From contig CM025854.1 in NCBI GenBank assembly GCA_003952965.2, positions 27,681,462 to 27,745,461 on the forward strand: 64,000 nt of DNA, in the 5' to 3' direction. Below the pieces are notes generated by a model, which made no database searches, had not been told where the DNA came from, and saw only the letters and a list, made by a program, of their open reading frames with translations. The position numbers and the translations under genes were made by a program. Every line of letters starts with the position of its first letter. Position 1 is the stretch's first letter. Positions 34,553-47,603 of the stretch are shown in pieces. This DNA comes from Morella rubra. Its lineage: Eukaryota > Streptophyta > Magnoliopsida > Fagales > Myricaceae.

Positions 34553-37500
34553 TCATGCCTTCGTCAAGAGAGATGATGTTCTTGATGGGGGTACAAGAGA
34601 CCTCGTATAAGCAAGCGGTAAAGCAAGTAACTTCTTGGCTTTGCTTACGTAGGCCCTCTTCGTGAAGTTGTTGTAGTCGTTGGCTTCAATCTCGTCCAAT
34701 ATCTTGCGATACAATAGCAAGGACGCCCATACCTGCAAGATCCAAATCATCATGGGTTCATATCAGAATCGGTACCTCAGAAACAAAAAGTAACAACCAA
34801 AGATTACAGAAGGATCACGAAGAGAATGATAGTCCTTTTGTTTGTTTCATATGACCGACAATGGAGGAGAAGAAACTTTAAAGAAATTTTTTTTTTTTCT
34901 TCAAGGAAGCCATTTATCTTCAAACAGCCATTTCTACTGCAATCAGGTTCTTCTCTGTTTCTGTGTTTGTTTTCTTGGCAAAAGAAAAGAACCTAATGGA
35001 TGATCTATATAGCATACTTTTCAAAATTGACGGAAGTTTTTGATTGTTTACCGGCCATCTACTAGCTGCACTCAGTTCTGTCACCCCTTTCTCTGCCTCG
35101 TCAAAGAACATCCTTGCCCTCTTTATTTGATTTGTCATGAAGCTTCTCCATTTGTCTGTCACTTTTCCAGCAAATATGTCATCATCTGAAAGCCCTGACT
35201 GAGCAAGTTCATCCTGTGGTAGATAAATCCTACCTCTTCTAGCACTGCATAAAGAAGAATTTGTGAAAAGAGAGTACTGGACAGAAGAGTCAAGTTAAAA
35301 TTACAGATAGGGTGAGACTTCCGATTGAGAGACATCTATTGAGGCACCAAATTTTGATGGATGTTTAATTTTACACGAGGGAGACAAAGCAAAATATACT
35401 ATAGAATGATCAGTGTTGTACAATTTACTTTAGAATAGCTGTCATAAAACTCCAAAATTCACTTCAATCATCCTGTCTTCTCTAGGAAACTATGGAGCTT
35501 AAGCATGTATTAGAAAGAACCGGGTGGATGCAAGGAACCTCCAAGCCCATACTGGACAAGGCAGGCAGGTTGAACATCAAGACCCACTGAACCAAGTCTT
35601 GAGAATAGAAATTCTGGAACCTCTAGTTTTGAACCTAACCTAGGTGCTATACAAGTACTTGAACAACATCCGTATCTTAACAAGTTGATTGTACAATATT
35701 TCATAAATTAATTACGTTTTTCTGTGTGAAGTACGCCTAGTGTTTCAAATTTTTCTATATAAAATTTTAAAAATCTGGTTACATTCAAAACAGGGTGGCA
35801 TTTGATCCATGAAATGGCCCCGATGGTTTAGGCATTGCAAATAAGACTAAAACAATGCAGCACATAAATTTCTAAAGCTCTGCACTTACTCTTCTCCGAC
35901 ATCCCTCAGTATGTTGGTTAACTGATTTGCAATCCCTAATGCCAAGGCAGCGTTATATACTCTCTCTGTTGTTGCTTGGGACTCAGGTGCAATGCCCATG
36001 ACTGGAACACTCATTAAACCAACCGTTCCAGCAACATAATAACAATAAAGATATAGCTCATCAAAACTATTGTATCTTGACTTCCGTAGGTCCATTCTCA
36101 TTCCTTCAATCATATCTTTGAATGGCTGCAATTATATAACATCATTCAATAGTGTTAGGATTTGGCTAACAGCAAGAAAAGTGACAAACCTAAAAAGATA
36201 TGCTATGAAATAGTGGTGTTTGCGACCTAAAATTTTGAGGTGGTCAAAACTTTGGTCTATGAGAGTTGGTGAAAAAGTGAAGAGAGAGATAATTTGAATG
36301 AATTTTTTATATTTAATTGTAATGGAAAGAGATGATTTGATGAAGAGAGTTTGTAGTTATTTTATTAAGCCATTGGCGCACAAACATACTGCTTGTTAGA
36401 CGAAGCCAGACCTTTGTGGGTGGCAACATGCTGAACCACTGCTGTTTTTATGGTGTGTAACATGCAGACCCTACCTCAAAGTTCAGCTTCAAATACCCTT
36501 GCGTCCAGCAACACATAAGGTTCAAATTTGAAAGAGGCAATGATGGTCAACTTCATTGAAAATGGGGAAGGTAAAATACTGGCTGGGATCTGGAGCAACA
36601 ATGAAAATGCTAAAGAAACTAAAGTTTACAACTTTGGTGGGGGCTTCAGACCCATTACCGCCTGTGTGCCAGAAGCACTGATTCCCAATATGTTCAAGAC
36701 CACGTTATGAAGCTTACATGCAGCTGTAGGCATGAAATGAGAAGGTAATGACAAGCCTAAAAGGTTTCTATCTGGACTGGCTTCAGTGGGAAATCAGGGA
36801 CCACACATAAGAATAGTTTGATTCCATAATGTTGTATATGAAGCTCAATTCTTCATAATTTGGTTACCGCTTTTCTAGAGATGTTTTATTGTGGCAGCTT
36901 ACAAGTAAATCCTAGAGCTATTCAGTTAGTATGATACATGCAGGGTAATGAAAAGAATTTATTCCAATGATTGTATTTCAAAGATTTTTCAAAAGTAATG
37001 GCTAACCTGGATGTCAACGGGGAATTTAGCAACTGTATCTGATAAAGCAGCATCAAGCATGTCAAATGGACGACCTTGAAAAAGACCTTCTAGCCGTGAC
37101 TCCCACCTATCCAAAGCGGTTGGTGTTATGTGTGAAGCATTAGGCCCATCAACAAGCTCATCTGTCCTCCTACACCACACTGTACATACAACAACACCAT
37201 AAGAAATAGAGAAACTCAATTCAACTCAAGCCTTAATCCCTAAAAATTTGGAGATTATAAGAACTAAAAGATGAAAGTAATTAAGCTTTCTTCGTATGAA
37301 AGTCTCACACAAAGAAATTCCTCACAAGCACATGGCTTTTAAGAAAAATAAAGATGGAACGCACAATTCACTATTGTGAATATCGGCAAAGTCCATAATC
37401 ATACCATGGCAGCTTTTGCAGAGGTAATAGAACTTATTCTAAGACTGAAAGATGATGCATGTAGCTGCTCTCCTCTACCCCCTCCCCCCACCGTCCCTCC

Positions 37501-39349
37501 TCTCTTTCCAAAAGAAGAAAAAACAAGTCTTAAATAATAAAGATTATCCTTTGACATTTATTTTGGTGGTGGTTGTAGTTGTGAAGTCTTGGACACTGGG
37601 ATGTTATTCTCTTTTTCTTGCTATATTTTTTTAGCTTGTTTTCAAAATTCTCACTGAGGAGAAGACCTAGAATTGCCCTGTCATTTAAATAACTTATGAT
37701 CTTGCTTTCATATCTCAGTGTGATAAAGGCCATCTTCACTGTCATAGCTGGGCGCTTCATTGGTGACACAATCAGTCAGTGTTGCCTTTTAGTCAAGCTT
37801 TTTTATCACAAAAGACTTTATGATTGAACCTGCTGTGGATTCAATTGATTTTGTGTCATAATAGGGTGATAAAGAGATTAAGATTACAAAGTAGTTTCCT
37901 AGCATTCAATCCAAAATTTAGAGAGAAATCCTGGGCATCCTCAAGTCCTCCTGTGCTTGCATAATAAATTTTTATCTGTATCATAACCACCGACCTCTCT
38001 GCTGAATTGGACTACTAATGGTGACACAATGAGGAGAACTAAAGCCTCCACTCCAGACAAGACTCTATTTATGATTATCGTCATCTCATATATTCTTAGA
38101 AAAGCAAGAGGTATATTCCAAAATGCTAAGGAATAGCTGCCTAACTTCCATGAAGTCATAACTTTCAGAGTCACAATCAACAAAAAGTCAGATGACAGAA
38201 GTTCCAAAAGCAACAAAAGTCACAGAATGGAATTGGTACAAAAGCAGATTGTATTTCCTTTGACAGGTACTACAGTTGGAAATTTCAGGAAGATGCTCAT
38301 CGCTTGTTTGGTAATCATAAGAAGCTCATGAATTAACAGACTTAAGATCAACGAAAAGAGCATTAACCAAGTAGATGCGGGGATTCAGTATGAAAATCAC
38401 CTTGACCTTACAAAGCAAATGAACAATCATGTACTACAGGGCGAGGAGTATTACATGTTTCCTACTAAAGCAAGAATTTCGTACATCTTAGTATAGCAAG
38501 AGTTCTGCAATTTCATGGATTAGAAGCTCACTAATGTTAGAAACTATCTTTCACTTTATTTGTTATGCTTTGATGTAACTCTTACAGAAAATCCACCGAA
38601 ATTTACCACTATAACTACTGCACACTAGCTTCTCCAATCTTACAAAGGGGAAAAAATAGTATAGTGTTTTCATAAGATAAACAAGAAAGATGTGTTCTGA
38701 TTGAAGGTCATAGTCACTCACCATATATTGCCCAGATAGCCCGTCGCCTTTCAGGGGTCATTAGTAAAGTTCCTGAAAAGGCAAAAACAAATAAGAGTTG
38801 CATTCCAGAGTACTACAGGTACTGCACTAAAATCTCCAAGACATTAAGACAATAAACAAGAGAAGGCTAACCCAGGTAAAATGTCTTAGCATACTCTGCA
38901 CAAACTTCCCCACAGCGGTCGTAAGCTTCGCTTAACAAGCTTAATGTCCCAGGGAGAACGATATCTGGTTTCACATCAAGGTCCCCCCTAGACCTTAATT
39001 GCTTCTCAACCAAGGCTGCCTGCTTCAGCACTACATTGTAAACCTTCTGTTCAGATGATACAGCTATTTCTCCAGCAGGATTTGCTACCATGCTTGATGA
39101 TACAGGGAGGTTGCTTCTGCTCTCTAGGCCTGACCCATCAATGGACGAATACTTCACATCTACATTGAGAGAGCAAAACTTCCATTTCTGTTTCCTACCC
39201 CTCTTTGCTCTAATCAGTCCCCTGTTTTCACGGGATACAGACATGGATGGATCTAAGAGCCGGTTTCCATCTCGAACTGTATTGAAGAATCCAAAGCAGT
39301 TGGATATCTCTACGGTTGGGGTGACAATCCATAGTACCGCTACAGACAT
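34553..39349 (-). CDS. PSY: Phytoene synthase, plastid
   Basis: Condenses two geranylgeranyl diphosphates into phytoene, the first and rate-limiting step of carotenoid synthesis. Six exons: 38872-39349, 38722-38772, 37007-37179, 35890-36125, 35052-35244 and 34553-34732; 436 residues, the usual length. The first ~140 residues are Ser-rich and basic, a plastid transit peptide. The two Asp-rich substrate motifs are DELVD (183-187) and DVGED (309-313). [32 protein letters not shown] is split across exons 1-3 as in other plant PSY genes. The start at 39349 is the first ATG of the frame. A 5'-UTR intron from about 40009 to 39360 is likely, with donor CAG|GTAGTC. Intron 2 is 1.5 kb. Which PSY paralogue this is remains open. 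Confidence 0.96.
36265..36372 (+). repeat. Dispersed AT-rich repeat, copy 2 of 2
   Basis: Matches 2865-2972 in the same orientation with many substitutions. It lies in the PSY intron between exons 37007-37179 and 35890-36125 and does not touch splice sites. Confidence 0.55.
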
Positions 39350-40120
39350 GATTTAACTTGAAATCTTAGTAACCCAACCTGGGATAATGCGTCCTCCTGG
39401 TCCTCTAATTCCTCCAACCTTAATTTAGAGAAACCCAATTAGACCGTGTATTCGCTGAAAGAAACGCAGTCCACCTTCCAGGAAAGGTTCACACCATAAA
39501 CCACAAAAAAAACAACGAACTTGCCAATTGAAACCACCCAAGAATGGAACTTCAGTTTGACCTTTCTCTGTAAGTGAACCAAAAAGCATAGTGAATAATT
39601 TAAGTAAATAAACACCACACACACACGCACACATGCCTAGGAAAAAAAACACCACCCACCGCATACTCAATAGTACCAGAACATCAAATTGTCCGAAACC
39701 ATAACACTGCCATCAGCAACAGCAAGAATTCACACAATGAGATCTTTAATACGAAACTTTACGAAGTTGTACTGGAAAAAGTAAGGATAGGCGACTGCTT
39801 AACAATTTTTCTATAAGGTATTTGAGTTGGGCTCTCCGTTTTCACTCAGTTTGACAACGGCAAGATTTCTCTCCGAAGTTCATACACCTTTTTACCTTTC
39901 GGAATCTGACCAGAGAAGGAGGAATATACAAAAACAGAAACAAATACAAAAGCGATTATGACAAACACACATGCAAAGATAGTGAAAGAGAAGACTACCT
40001 GTTGGAAGCTGTTGTTTTAAGACCCACTCGCGAGAGCTTCCAATATAATTAAAACCAGATTGTATGCATCAACATCATCTTCCTGGGAACGAAAGAAAAC
40101 AACAACCACTAAAACCTTCC
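39350..40120 (-). promoter_or_regulatory. PSY 5' leader and promoter-proximal region
   Basis: A GTAGTC donor read on the minus strand near 40008 and the ATG exon near 39360 suggest a leader intron. An AC-rich microsatellite lies at 39612-39630. No other gene is seen. The TATA box could not be fixed with confidence. Confidence 0.35.
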
Positions 40121-41647
40121 CAGATAACCTGACCACTCCTCCAGACTCTCTTAAAACAATGTTTTTGTCTCCACTCTTTGCCTGCTAATAAAAATGTGTG
40201 CTTTTTTCTATATTCGTAATGCAATTTCTTTCATTTACTTGAGCTCTCTCCTGCCTCTTGTTTGGTTCGTGATTGGGCTTTTTCGTTGCTCTCATTTGCC
40301 TTTTGGTTTGCTCGCTTATAGCAACCTTTTTGTCTGCAGGTTGAGATAAAGAGTAGATATGACTCGGATCCCAGTAATTCGGTAACCCGGCTTATGGTAA
40401 TTATTCCCGGAAAAAAATTAAAAATGCTTGCTTAAAGATTCCAGACTTCGTAAATTTTGCTCCCTTAACCTTTCTTTCTTTTCTCGGAAAGAGCAGAAAA
40501 GCATTTAATTCTTTTGACGAAATTTGCCTTACTTCCGGATCTAATTTTTCATTTGCCTAACCTTAAAAGATGATCAATAAAGCCTGTGTCACTGTTCATT
40601 TTGTAACCAAGTTAGTAATTGGATTCAGCCAACGATTTCTATTTCCTGATCCAGTTTACCAAATTAGTATTTTGCATCATGTCAATACAAAGTATTCTTT
40701 TTAATAAAAATTGCAGAATTGTTAAGAAAAAATATGGCTAAATAGTGAAAGGCATTTGCCTACATAGCTCGTGTAAAAAAAAGTTGAAATTTTTTTTTTT
40801 TTGACATTTATATATCTTCTCCGGAAGGGGTAGTGGAGCTTATGGTAGAAAAAAGGGTGTAATGGGCATATACTGATACTGCTACTACTTTGTGGGTAGG
40901 ATTCGGATCACATGGAGATCCGGGAAGGACCACTTTTTCAAAGGGAAAAGGGTTTTAAGGGAAGATCCAAAGGGGATGACAAAGTAATAAGAATCACCCA
41001 ATCAGTGGAAGATAACGTTATCAAATACTTCTACTGCGAGAGCGGCGGGAAAAGGTGGGTGGGCACGAACACGTGGCGAGCGGCGAGTGAACCCTTGAAG
41101 TGCAACTTTGATCCCGAAGGAGTGGGGTTCGGTTGCGGGGTGGTGGTGGGCCCAGCGAGTGTGTGGGCTGGGGCCCAGCGAGTGTGCGACAGGAGTGGAG
41201 CGAACTGTAGAAGTGGGCGATTGACATTGTCATCGAGCGTGTTCGGCCAGAGGTGTGACCTGTGGCCCTCGTAGTTTGTCCTGTTCTGCAAAAAAGCTCT
41301 TCGGAAAAGACCACCGTGTCGGAAAAGGCCACCTTGTTTTTGGGCGGGGCCGTGTAACTACGAAGTCCACGGGTTTGGCCATTTGGTTCGTGGGTCTCTA
41401 TTGGACACGTATCCTTTTGCACTCCCGTTGGCCTTCTTGTGCTGACCAAACTCTACTTTTCTTCTTTTTTTTCTTCTTCCAATGCTAATAACTTTTTATC
41501 AAATGGGCGGTCCATTTTTGTCTCCACAGGTCAAACAAAAAAATAAATTTAAAACATTACGCCCTACCCTTTTGAAACATTAATATTAAACATTGTGATG
41601 GAATTTTAGTTTTTTTTTTTAATGATGTTTTAGGTGTCATTAATTAG

Positions 41648-41830
41648 TTATCCGCGGACTAGTGGTAAAGACATGGGTGTCCGTGTTTGAGTACATAGAC
41701 AATGAGAGGAAATCTCTCCCAATTATAAGTTTGTGGACGTAGCTAGAAGGATTGCTTTTGCTTCTTCTGTTAGGCTTTTATCCACATAATCCTCTTTGAT
41801 CCATGCACGTGGGATGATGCTATTGGACAG
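41648..41830 (+). mobile_element. Possible tRNA-derived SINE
   Basis: Begins TATCCGCGGACTAGTGGTAA, which resembles a tRNA 5' half with an A box (ACTAGTGGTAAAG), followed about 30 bases later by GTGTTTGAGTACA, close to a B box (GTTCGANTC). That spacing and order are those of an RNA polymerase III promoter in plant SINEs. The 3' end and target duplication are not clear, so the right boundary is a guess. Confidence 0.35.
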
Positions 41831-42385
41831 GGCACATTTTGGTTGACAAAGCAACACATACTAAATTATATTTTATCAAAGAAATTTTAAAAATTGTAGA
41901 TACACGTACTTGATGTGGATGGTGAGTATAGAACCAGATGCGCTGTTTCTAGGCTTCCCACTATATAGGAGCAAAGGGACAAAGGTAGAAAGCGATCCTG
42001 GTCCACACCCATTAAAAAAAAGAGTCGTGGAGCTAAGTTTTATATGGAAGGATTAATTGTGTAGGTGTCGGTCATTGATTTTGTATCCCTTGCCACCTTT
42101 CCATAAAGGGCAAAAAGTGGTCGCTGAGCTAAAGTTTGATTAGTGCATGATCTGAATGTGAATACGTATAAAGCTGAGTACTAGTCAAACCCGAGGAATA
42201 AACAAAATAGACTTTATTTTCGCTTTTCCTAGCGACGAATTGAATTTATATATATACAAACCCTCATATTGCTAGTTCTGGTCCAAATATACCTATGCAT
42301 TAATGGTTTGTCGTAGCCCAGAGTACTTGGATTTGCGGGCGAGTAAATCTTGACCTCACTCCTTCCAACGAAGAACTATATTGTG

Positions 42386-42905
42386 CATTATAAAAAGTGT
42401 TAAATATATTTTACACTCATTGTATTTGCAGCGTTGATATAGTATATTTTAATATTTTATTTTGAGACATTGAATCTATTATATTATATTTTTTAAAAAT
42501 TTTGCATTGGGAATTGAAATTTAGCATCAAATTATACAGTAATAGTTTACACGTGTCTCTCACGTGATCTTAATCTCTGTCAGATTACCGTATTGCCCTT
42601 AAATTTTAAATAAGTTACGATTAAATGAAGTTTAAACAAGTTATGATTTTTGTCTATTGAGTTTTGAAGCTTATTTAATCACTATTTGTTTGAAATTTAA
42701 GGACAATACAATAATTAAAAAAAAAAAAAGACTAAGGTCATGTGAGAGTCAAGTGTAAACGATTACCGTCTAATTTAACGTCAAATTTCATTCTGGGGTG
42801 CAGATCATTAGGGAATAACACAATGGGCTTAACGTCTCAAAAATAAAATATTAAGGCACAATATGTCACCACCCCCAAATATAAAAGGGTGCAAATTATA
42901 TTTAA
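42386..42905. mobile_element. Fold-back (inverted-repeat) element, ~520 bp
   Basis: The left arm starts GTGTTAAATATATTTTACAC and the right arm ends in its imperfect inverse, GTGCAAATTATATTTAACCC. Matches continue inward for over 200 bp each side, for example GTTTACACGTGTCTCTCACGTG against CATGTGAGAGTCAAGTGTAAAC, with a centre near 42660. No coding capacity. The structure fits a MITE or fold-back transposon; its RNA could yield small RNAs. Confidence 0.65.
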
Positions 42906-43111
42906 CCCTAAGAAAAGTTATTTAGAGTAAGATTGTGTAATAAAAGCCATGATTTCAGTAGGTTAAATTTTTTGGGACCCTTAATTTATTGACCATCTTA
43001 TAATTTTTTTAGAAGTTACATTAGGTATTAATTAATAAAATTATAGTTTTTTCTGTAGCTTTGAACTCTGTTTGAATTTATAGGCCTAATAGCTAATCAA
43101 AACATTAACGT

Positions 43112-43148
43112 GAGCCTTAATTGAAGAAAAAAAAATAAGAGCTTAATT
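43112..43148 (+). mobile_element. Possible micro-insertion with A-rich insert
   Basis: GAGCCTTAATT (43112-43122) and GAGCTTAATT (43139-43148), one base shorter, flank a 16-base A-rich insert. The repeats are imperfect and short, so this is a weak member of the set. Confidence 0.25.
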
Positions 43149-43614
43149 AATTACTTTCTCATCATTTTGGGAAGCCACAATCATATATTAATCGTAGTGT
43201 ATGTTATCTCTGCTGGATAAGTGTTATATTTGTCGAAGCTAGAAGGATAATGTTTAAATATTGTTACTGACACTCTTTATGTTTAATATTAAAATTTAAC
43301 ATTACTATATTATATTTAAAAGCATCCTAAATTTAACTTTTCTGTCGAAAGCCTCATATTATATTAAGCTTTGTCGGAGGAAAGCCCACGAACATCGCCA
43401 GGGCTTCGTGGGCGGAAGGCCCTGATGCTTGTGCGGACCTGACCTCGGGCTTTTCGTAATTTCTGGTCCAGTGTCAGGAGCCCAAAAAGCAAATATTAAG
43501 ACGAAATACCCTTCAATTTCTGTTATCTGTTGTCACGAGTGAGAGACAAAAGACTTAAGAGAGTCGCCACTAGGAAAGAGCAAGCGCATATTTCGGAAGG
43601 AAGGAGGGGGAGAA

Positions 43615-46600
43615 ATGGAGGAGCAGGAACATGGCATCAGCCTGGAAAACTTTCTGAAGTGGGCTGCGGAACTGGGAATTTCAGATTCGCCAACAAGATC
43701 CGTCCCTTTTTGTCTGGGACACTCTCTGTCCCTCGCTTACTTTCCCCACGCTGGCGGGTACTTCCAATCTCATTCTCAACTACTTACGTCATCTTGGCCT
43801 TCTTTTTCTCCTTGTTTTGTTGCCGATTACATTCCGTGGTCGACTCGTATGTCCTATGTTACAAACTGAGAACATAAATGCTCACCCCAACTTACCCATA
43901 TGGTTCTATCAGCCTCTGAAGGGTGGAGTTAGATGTTTTTTTTTTTTGTTTTGTTTTTCTTTTGAACTTCGCAGTCCGCCCAGTTCGTCAATTAAAGAGC
44001 TTTTTTTTTTTCTTAAATTTCCTGGGTAATCAAACAGATAGTGGAAGGTTTAAGTTATTAGTGTTGTTGGGAGAAATGCTCGATGCTCAAATGGATCTGT
44101 TCTATTTTTACTGCATATGTTAACGGGAATGCCGCAGGAGAGGTTTGGGTGCTGCGCGTGATCTTAGAAAGGGCGAGGTAATTCTAAGAGTTCCAAAATC
44201 GGCTTTGATGACGATTGAAAGCCTATTGAAAGATGACAAGCTCTCTGTTGCTGTCAACAGGCATCCTTATCTCTCCTCTGTCCAGGTTCCTTTCTTTAAA
44301 TGAATTCTCATTGGTTTGTCTGTCCAATGCGTAGACCTAGTTGGACATTAATATTTCATTACCTAATCATATATTCAAATTTCTAATGCAGATATTGACT
44401 GCTTGTTTGATATACGAAATCGATAAAGGAAAGAGTTCGCGGTGGCTCCCATATCTGATGCACTTGCCACGCAACTATGACATTATAGCAACTTTTGGTG
44501 AATTCGAGAAGCAAGCTCTGCAAGTTCAGTTTCTGATTGTAGAATTTTAGTTTGTTTCCCTAGGTTAGGTTTCACGAACTCTATTTAGGAAGTTTATGGC
44601 AGATTCTAATGATTTAAAGAGTTGAAATAGTTTCTGAAGTATCTCAAATGGTTGCTAGGTGGCCGATGCTATATGGGCTGCAGAAAAGGCCATATCAAAG
44701 GCTAAAGCGGAGTGGAAAGAAGCTCATCAACTGATGGAAGAACTTAATCTTAAGCCTCAACTGCTGACTTTAAGGGCATGGCTTTGGGCTGCTGCAACTG
44801 TGAGATAATCAGTCCTTCTGTTTGAGCTAATGGATGCTAAAATAGGTTGCTCGTTCATCATTTCTGGTTTCTGAGTAGACGAGAAGAGTCTGAAAATTCA
44901 TATATTTTTTCTTCTTTTGTGGCAAATGTGAGACCTATTTGCGTTTAGATATTCCCTGTTCTCGGTAAACTAGTCTAAAAGCTGAGATGGTCAGAGATTT
45001 TGCTCGAGTGTATTGGTTTGTGGTTAGTGATAGTCCCTATCTTTGCATTTGTGGGTTAGTCTTATATTGTTAATTGTTGCTTTTCCTCATTTATATTTTT
45101 ATGGATTCTTATGAAGTTCCATCTTGTCCTATCTTGTACTTGTTTATATTTTTGTCAGTAATCTAAATTGGTTATCTCTGACCATGTTGAAAGATATCCT
45201 CACGGACATTGCATATACCATGGGATGAAGCTGGATGTTTATGTCCTGTGGGAGACTTATTTAATTATGCTGCACCGGGGGAGGAAACATCTTGTTTTGA
45301 AGATGTAGACAGCTGGACGCGTGCTTCATCCTTTCAGCGCACTTCTCTGTTAAATGGGGACTGTACATGTAAGTCAAATGTGCAGGAATGTGATGGTCAT
45401 GATCAGAGGTTAACTGATGGTGAATATGAGAAGGATGTTGCTGCATATTGCTTCTATGCTCGGCAAAGTTATATAAAAGGAGAGCAGGTACTACAAACTC
45501 TCATTCACATCTATGTTGTTCTATGAAAGCTATTTGCTGATCTACATCTCAAGTGGCTTTTTGAATGGTGATCTTCGGTTTAGTGCTTATTGCCTCCTTT
45601 TCCATAGCTAAGGACTGAAATTTTGAAGCAACTCCCCTGTTAATCGAGAAATTCATGATATAGTTTTCCTGCGGGTTACAGAACAAGTACACGAGTTACA
45701 TGCTAAACATGACCGCCGCAGATTTTAATAACCGGATAAGAAAGAAATGAAAAAAGTGTTCAACATAAGAGCACATGAAGGCTGCTTTAAGTTCTAGAAA
45801 GGACTCACCACAGCTTTGAAATGACTAGCTATTTCCTCTCCTGCTAAAAATTTCACAACAAGCTCCTAGGGGTAACTCTGAACTTGCCATGCGAGTAATC
45901 TAACTCTACCACATCAGCTCGAGAGCATATCAGAAACATATTGTGACTTACAGGAACATTAGGGGTAACTCCTTAGTTCAGAAAGCACCAGAGCTGCCAA
46001 GCCACCAAGCAATGCAATAAAAGAGGGTTACTGACTCGCAATTGCACTTACACATGCAAGACACTTTCAAAAAAATATGCTTCTATTTTGATTTGATTAT
46101 AAATAGGATATTCTACAGAAATGAGGATAGGAATCTGTGTGAATAAATTATTTGATTATTGCACCAAATGTCTTTCTGGGTATTAAGTATACTGATAAAG
46201 ATTCTGGCACCAACACGTTTTCCATTATGGATGATATTTACATACTTCAATTGGTTATGACTGGGAGGTTTGGGCTTGATCTACTAGTGTGTTTAACTTT
46301 TGATTCTTCAAGATGCATGAAGACCTGCTTCATTACTTCTTGTGACCTAATTTTTAGTATTAAGCATGACTGTAGTGAGTTGTATGAGCTTCTCTTATGG
46401 AAATGTTACTTAAGCCCGTGCAGTGTTGCTTAAACAGTCAAAACACCTAGTATAATGGGTTCCTAGAAGTGTCTCTAACAGGCTTAGCGTAGGACATTGG
46501 TTGTTTATGGTCAAACTCTGTCTCGAATGTTCTTAAAATATATTATACACGTAGGAGCATCGAGCAATGAAACCTTACTGATGCAGCAGCTGCTTAGAAA

Positions 46601-47603
46601 AGGAAATTGAATTTTGGGTGAAAGCAATGGGTAGTTGGGTGGAATTAAAATTCGATAACTGGTGCTTGTTATTTACCATTGCAGCAAATATAAGCCTCCA
46701 TTAAACCTTCTAAAGAACAAGAAATGATGAGAGTTTGTCTGGCATATATCAGTTTTCGTACTTATCTTATGCCGATTATTGTTATATAATTGCGACCAAT
46801 TTGTCAGTTTGAAATGAAAATAGGACATCCAACACAAGTTGTCAAGTGTTAGTTGGAACATGCAACCATGTTAATTTCTAAACAAAGGTGACTTTATAAC
46901 TGTGGTGATTCTTTTGGCCTAAGGGGGCTACAACTGTAAAATATTTCAATCGACGGATTTGGTACTGTACTCCCTGCAGGTTCTTTTATGCTATGGGACA
47001 TACACGAATTTGGAGCTTCTTGAACACTACGGGTTTCTTCTAAATGAAAATCCAAATGACAAAGTTTTTATTCCCTTGGAGCCTGAAATTTTTTCCTCCA
47101 GTTCGTGGGCTATGGAGTCGTTCTATATTCATCAAAGTGGAAAGCCATCTTTTGCCTTGTTGTCTGCTTTGCGATTATGGGCAACCCCACCAAACAAGCG
47201 AAGATCTCTGGGACACCTTGCGTATTCAGGGTCTGTACTCTCAACGGAGAACGAGATAAATGTCATGAAATGGATAGCGAAGCAATGCGATGTCATTTTG
47301 AAGAACTTGCCAACATCAATTGAAGAAGACCGTTTGCTACTAAGCTCAATCGACGAAATTCAAGATCTTCATTCCCTTTTGGAGCTCAGGAAGGTGTTAT
47401 CTCCTTCTGGGGACGAGATATGGGCATTCTTAGAAGCCAATAATTTGCAAGATGTCAAAAGTGGCAGCAACTTACTTCTATCCAGGAAAATTAAAATGTC
47501 TATGGACAGGTGGAAATTGGCTGTCCAGTGGAGGCTCAGATACAAGAAAATCATTCTTGATTGCATCTCTTATTGCACTCAAATTATCAACTCTCTATCA
47601 TAG
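43615..47603 (+). CDS. SDG40-like: SET-domain protein, SDG40-like
   Basis: Plant class VII SET protein (split SET plus Rubisco LSMT-type substrate domain), a putative lysine methyltransferase of non-histone substrates. Exons 43615-43757, 44138-44285, 44392-44523, 44659-44799, 45194-45487 and 46980-47603 give 493 residues. The SET N-part is at about 40-75 (GGRGLGAARDLRKGEVILRV) and the SET C-part at about 200-300 with PVGDLFNYAAPG and VLLCYGTYTNLELLEHYGFL. The normally invariant His of the NH motif is Tyr here (NY). The C-terminal ~200 residues are helical and match the Rubisco-LSMT-type domain. The assignment to SDG40 rests on overall pattern and length. The last intron is 1.5 kb and contains no recognised element. 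Confidence 0.88.

Larger units (their letters stand above)
40121..43614. other. Intergenic DNA between divergent PSY and SDG40 genes
   Basis: 3.5 kb with no convincing gene. 40900-41450 is GC-richer and contains a G-box (CACGTG near 41070); the open frame 40912-41274 has no recognisable product. 41648-41830 is a possible SINE and 42386-42905 a fold-back element. Confidence 0.5.

Noticed and set aside
40912..41274. 120-aa frame in GC-richer DNA between PSY and SDG40
   Set aside because: No domain, no splice partners and a frame of similar length on the other strand. More likely distal promoter DNA.
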